The position numbers and the translations under genes are program-made. A DNA stretch of 64,000 bases, taken from Sinohyriopsis cumingii (Eukaryota > Mollusca > Bivalvia > Unionida > Unionidae). How positions within the stretch are numbered: position 1 is the first letter of the stretch; every line of letters begins with the position of its first letter. The notes under the pieces were generated by a model. The model did no database searches, was not told where the DNA came from, and worked only from the letters and a program-made list of their open reading frames with translations. The stretch lies in contig CM068830.1 of assembly GCA_028554795.2 (NCBI GenBank), positions 111,737,214 through 111,801,213 on the forward strand. Direction: 5' to 3'. This document shows, piece by piece, positions 60,608 through 64,000 of the stretch.

Positions 60608-62826
60608 CAGTCGACTCCACTTAACTGCACATCGGTTAACTGCACACTCCGGATAACTGCACGTAGTCACGCCGGTCCCGTTTTTTTCCAATGCTTTTCA
60701 ATGGGAACAAACTTCAGATAACTGCACTTCGTTTAAATGCACACTCCGGATAATAGCACGATAAATGTTCTGCCCGTGGCACATTATTCATTACAATTTT
60801 ACTCCGGTTAACTGCACAATGTATAGTCAGGATCAGTTATTGCCAGTCCACTGCTGTAGCGCTTCAAATAAGCCGACAATTAGGCCGGTAAATGCGACTT
60901 TGTAAATGATTGACATGTAAAGGACGCCATAGGTGGTTGATACATGTATATTCCCGCCCACCAGGGAGCAAAAGCATGGGAACAATCATATTACACCATG
61001 GGAACCCTTACTCTAAACCGTGATTTGAACCAGGGGGTAATCATCGGAAGTTCAACCTTGAATTTATGAGCGTTTATTTTACAGTCTAAAATGACTAGTC
61101 ACAAGTGTAAATCCCTGACGTTAGCTCAGAGGTCTTAGGTCATAAAATGCGTTGAGAACAACAGAAGTCATGCCTCTTTTGCACTTGAGTTCGGTGTTAG
61201 TCACATTGTGATTTCGCGAATCCTCAAGAACAAGGAGAAGATCATTGAAGACTGGCAAAATAACAGCAATCCTTCTCAGAAGCGCAAACGAGATGGCAAG
61301 TCCGAAGAAGTTGAAGAAGCGCTGTTATAATGGTTCGCTCAAGCTTGCAGTCGACAGATTCCAATAAGTGGAGCACTGTTGCTTGAAAAAGCTAATCAAT
61401 TGGCAAATGACTCGGGTTTGCATAATTTCAAAACCAACAAATGGATGGCTGGAAAGATGGAAAATGTGCAACGGAATTCAATTTAAACGACAACACGGCG
61501 AGAAACAGGATGCAGACGACTTTGGAGCTGAAAGATGGGTAATTTATGTTCTACCCGAAATCCTTAAAGACTACCAACCAAAAGACACCTTCAATGCCGA
61601 TGAAATTGGGTTGTACTGGCGGGCGTTACCTGATGAGACTTTGTTTTTCAAAGGAGCAGAGGCACCGGGATGTAAGATTGCCAAAGATCGTTTGACAATT
61701 TTGCTTGCATGCAATATGGATGGTAGCGAAAAATTGGATGCCTTGGTGATTGGCAAAAGCAAATCCCCTCTATGTTTTAAGAATTTGAAAAAGCTGCCAG
61801 TACAGTACGAGGCAAACAAAAACGTCTGGATGACGACAGAAATTTGGAAGAGATGGTTGAAGCGCGTTAGCAATCAAATGCGTTTGCAAAAGAGAAGCAT
61901 CATTATGCTGTGCGACAATTGTGCAGCTCACGGCGACGGCATCAAACTGTCAAATGTTCAGATTGTTTTCCTTCCTCCGAACACAACTTGTCTGATTCAA
62001 CCAATGGATCAAGGAATTATAGCGAATTTCAAGAAGTTCTATAGATCGCTTGTTGTTCGAAAACTGCTTTCAGACATTGATGGATCATCTTCCGAAGAAA
62101 AAGCATCCAACCAGACAAGGAAGCTGACTGTTTCAGATGCACTTCATATGATTAGAAATGCCTGGAGCAATGTAACACAGTCAACCGTAGCAAACTGCTA
62201 TAGGCGGACCAGTTTTTCGGTGCCTTATGACGAATCACTTGATGACCCCACCTATATTGGCGAAACCACATTCGAAACGCCACACGACATGAATATAGAA
62301 AAATTCGAACAATATGTTGCAATAGATGACGGTCTTCAGACAGAAGGTGAAATCGACAACTCGACAAAATAAGAAGAAAATGACGAAAGAAGTGATGACG
62401 ACGACGCAGTAGATGACCAGGTTTCATCTAAAGTCGCTATTCAGTCACTCCATAATTTACGCAGATTCATGGAACAGAGAGAGTGTGAGCTGCTTGAACC
62501 GTTTTACAAAATAGAGTCGGCAATTCACCAACTTATTAGTAAAACTCGTGTGTAAACATCAATTGCCGATTTCTTTCGGAAATCGTAAATTTCGCTGTGT
62601 TTGATTTAACAATATGACGTTAGTGCTGTTCATTGTAGACTCTTGTTTCATTTAAGTAAACGTTGAAAGAGTGGATTCTAATCATCTTTATACGTTATCC
62701 TTCACCTATATTCGTGCCGTGCTGATTTAAAGCTGTACTGTACCGTACTTCGGTTAACTGCACACTCCGTTTAACTGCACAGTCTCGTGACGGGACCGAG
62801 GCTGTGCAGTTGACCGGAGTCGACTG
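60608..62826 (+). mobile_element. Tigger/pogo-type DNA transposon, complete ends
   Basis: Terminal inverted repeats of about 24 bp begin CAGTCGACTCC (60608-60631) and end GGAGTCGACTG (62803-62826), with some mismatches inside. They are flanked by TA at 60606-60607 and 62827-62828, the target of the Tc1/mariner superfamily. Both ends carry several direct AACTGCAC motifs (left about 60618-60815, right about 62754-62785). The single gene is a broken transposase. It splits the surrounding virus-like DNA and so is younger than it. Confidence 0.93.
61091..62555 (+). pseudogene. Tigger-like transposase, three stops and one frameshift
   Basis: Begins at ATG 61091 with a CENP-B-type helix-turn-helix DNA-binding region (SLTLAQRS, SHASFALEFGVSHIVISRIL). 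The DDE superfamily core follows: first Asp in FNADEIGLYWR, second in LCDNCAAHG, third in PPNTTCLIQPMDQG. These acidic residues, needed to cut and join DNA, are all present. Breaks: TAG at 61136-61138, TAA at 61328-61330, one extra base near 61427-61440, and TAA at 62370-62372. The last stop cuts off an acidic tail (SDDDD) that continues to 62555. The family's usual length is about 450-550 aa, so this is essentially full length. Confidence 0.9.
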
Positions 62827-62828
62827 TA

Positions 62829-63990
62829 TACGCCATACATTCCATTCCACGGAAAAATATTTTGATATTTTGGACTTGTTATAAAGTTTTTATCATCTTT
62901 TATAAGCGAGTTTTGGTTGTGGTTGTCCATATATTTTGGCCAACATAAAACATATCTGATTGGTTATTGATAAATATCAACAACGTAATCTGTCAAATAT
63001 ATTTCAAGTGCAACTCATAACATTGGTTCGTGAACTGAAATACCTATTTGTGCTTCTTTTCCGGTTATAGCTTTTATTTTGTGCTGAAATTCATCATCGA
63101 TTTGTTCGACTTGATAACTTCCTGTAGGAATAGGAACAAAATTCCAAACATGTGCCCCATCATCTTTATTTTTATTTGCAAATACATGCGAATTATTCGC
63201 CTATAATCCACCAAATGACGTGATATTTGGCCAGCTGTTGTCTGTTCGTAATTGTGCTAATGCGATTTATTTCACGGGAATTGCAGTTGGAATGTTAACA
63301 CCAAATTGGACTAATTGAGCTTACCTGTATCAGTGTTGTTTTTGACATGGTTGTGTTCGTTTAGATTTGTTGAAGTGGCTCGCCTGACGACGTCAGTGGA
63401 GTTGACATTGTTATTTAAATCTTGATTTTCTTGATCAATCACAGTCATTACTTCTTTTAGATTTTGATCATCTCCGTGAACTCAAGAAAATCTGATATTT
63501 TTCTATCACTAAGGCTCATTGATAATAACAAGGATAATTTGGCGTATGCTAGCGTTGCTGTGTGTAATTTTATTATATAATTAAGTAATTTTGCATTTGT
63601 GCACGTGCATATTTATTTTGTTGCAATGATATTAAGAATACCGGCAATCGTTGTCGCAGCTGAAACACAGATTGTTACAGATATTGGTGCCATCGTTGTT
63701 ATTATTGATAATAATATCCCGGTTCCAGCAATAACAGTAGACGCTGAATAAACAATTATATCAACAATAACTACACGTCAACAATATTGTTTTTATTTTT
63801 ACTACATTCTGGACAACGATATTTTCTAATTTTATTTGCCATTCACGTGCTTGATTATATATATATATATAATGTTGCACTGAATATCACGTTGAACGTT
63901 GATCGGAAGGCTCTTATATTTTAATTAGGAGGGAATTTAGTTACTAATTCAAGACACCAATAATAAATAAGGCCGATTTTTTTTTCTTCA
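62829..63990 (-). pseudogene. Virus-like gene fragments, minus strand (broken)
   Basis: Pieces read on the minus strand: one at about 63021-63180 containing HVWNFVPIPTGSYQVEQID and GKEAQIGISV; a membrane-like stretch at about 63600-63770 (STVIAGTGILLSI, ISVTICVSAATTIAGIL); and a tiny ORF at 63771-63842 with a CPEC pair. The GSYQVEQID segment is like proteins I associate with capsids of Polinton-like elements (recalled only). They continue the minus-strand block left of the Tigger insertion. Old and broken at several points; the element runs past the window edge. Confidence 0.35.
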
Positions 63991-64000
63991 GGTTCCACTG

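Noticed and set aside
61571-61873. 100-codon minus-strand ORF in the Tigger element
   Set aside because: It lies opposite the transposase core, whose plus-strand motifs are unmistakable.

Overview
The window is AT-rich, repeat-dominated DNA from an invertebrate animal, most likely a marine lophotrochozoan such as a mollusc. This rests on the mix of elements: I-superfamily LINEs of the Nimb kind with a (TCAA)n tail, a tRNA-derived SINE, Ty3/gypsy fossils of the Gmr1 kind, a Tigger-like DNA transposon and degraded virus-like genes. I see no convincing intact host gene, no rRNA or tRNA gene and no CRISPR. The species is an inference.

Layout. 1-1200 is the 3' end of one LINE copy (A). 1201-14050 is mostly unassigned DNA with a duplicated block (6403-8117) and a ~50-bp minisatellite (8461-8660). 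A SINE lies at 14065-14377. Two near full-length LINEs follow: B (15096-20833, with a perfect 12-bp target-site duplication) and C (21511-27252). A 5'-truncated copy D (27253-30357) is joined directly to C's tail. 30600-32370 is an old Gmr1-like LTR element on the plus strand. 34060-35990 is a very decayed second kind of LINE. 36000-41160 is simple and tandem repeats. A short LINE 3' end E (41166-41757) precedes a ~700-bp tandem duplication. LINE copy F (45097-47516) has lost about 3.3 kb internally but keeps both ends and a 13-bp target-site duplication; it sits in an older GC-richer locus with unrecognised coding-like remnants. 50570-53770 holds a second Gmr1-like fossil on the minus strand, with integrase before reverse transcriptase. 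54600-63990 is a region of broken virus-like genes (an HNH endonuclease and possible Polinton-like capsid pieces), interrupted by a Tigger/pogo-type transposon at 60608-62826.

How it works together. The LINE has a 554-bp 5' UTR, ORF1 (zinc-knuckle nucleic-acid-binding protein), a 62-bp spacer, ORF2 (endonuclease, reverse transcriptase, RNase H, C-terminal zinc knuckle), and a 3' UTR ending in a conserved 32-nt stem-loop and (TCAA)n. Only C's ORF1 is fully open; every ORF2 copy is broken, truncated or deleted. The copies are so alike that the family was active recently, and they are mosaics of at least two subfamilies. The least explained parts are the virus-like region (54.6-64 kb) and the coding-like locus around copy F.
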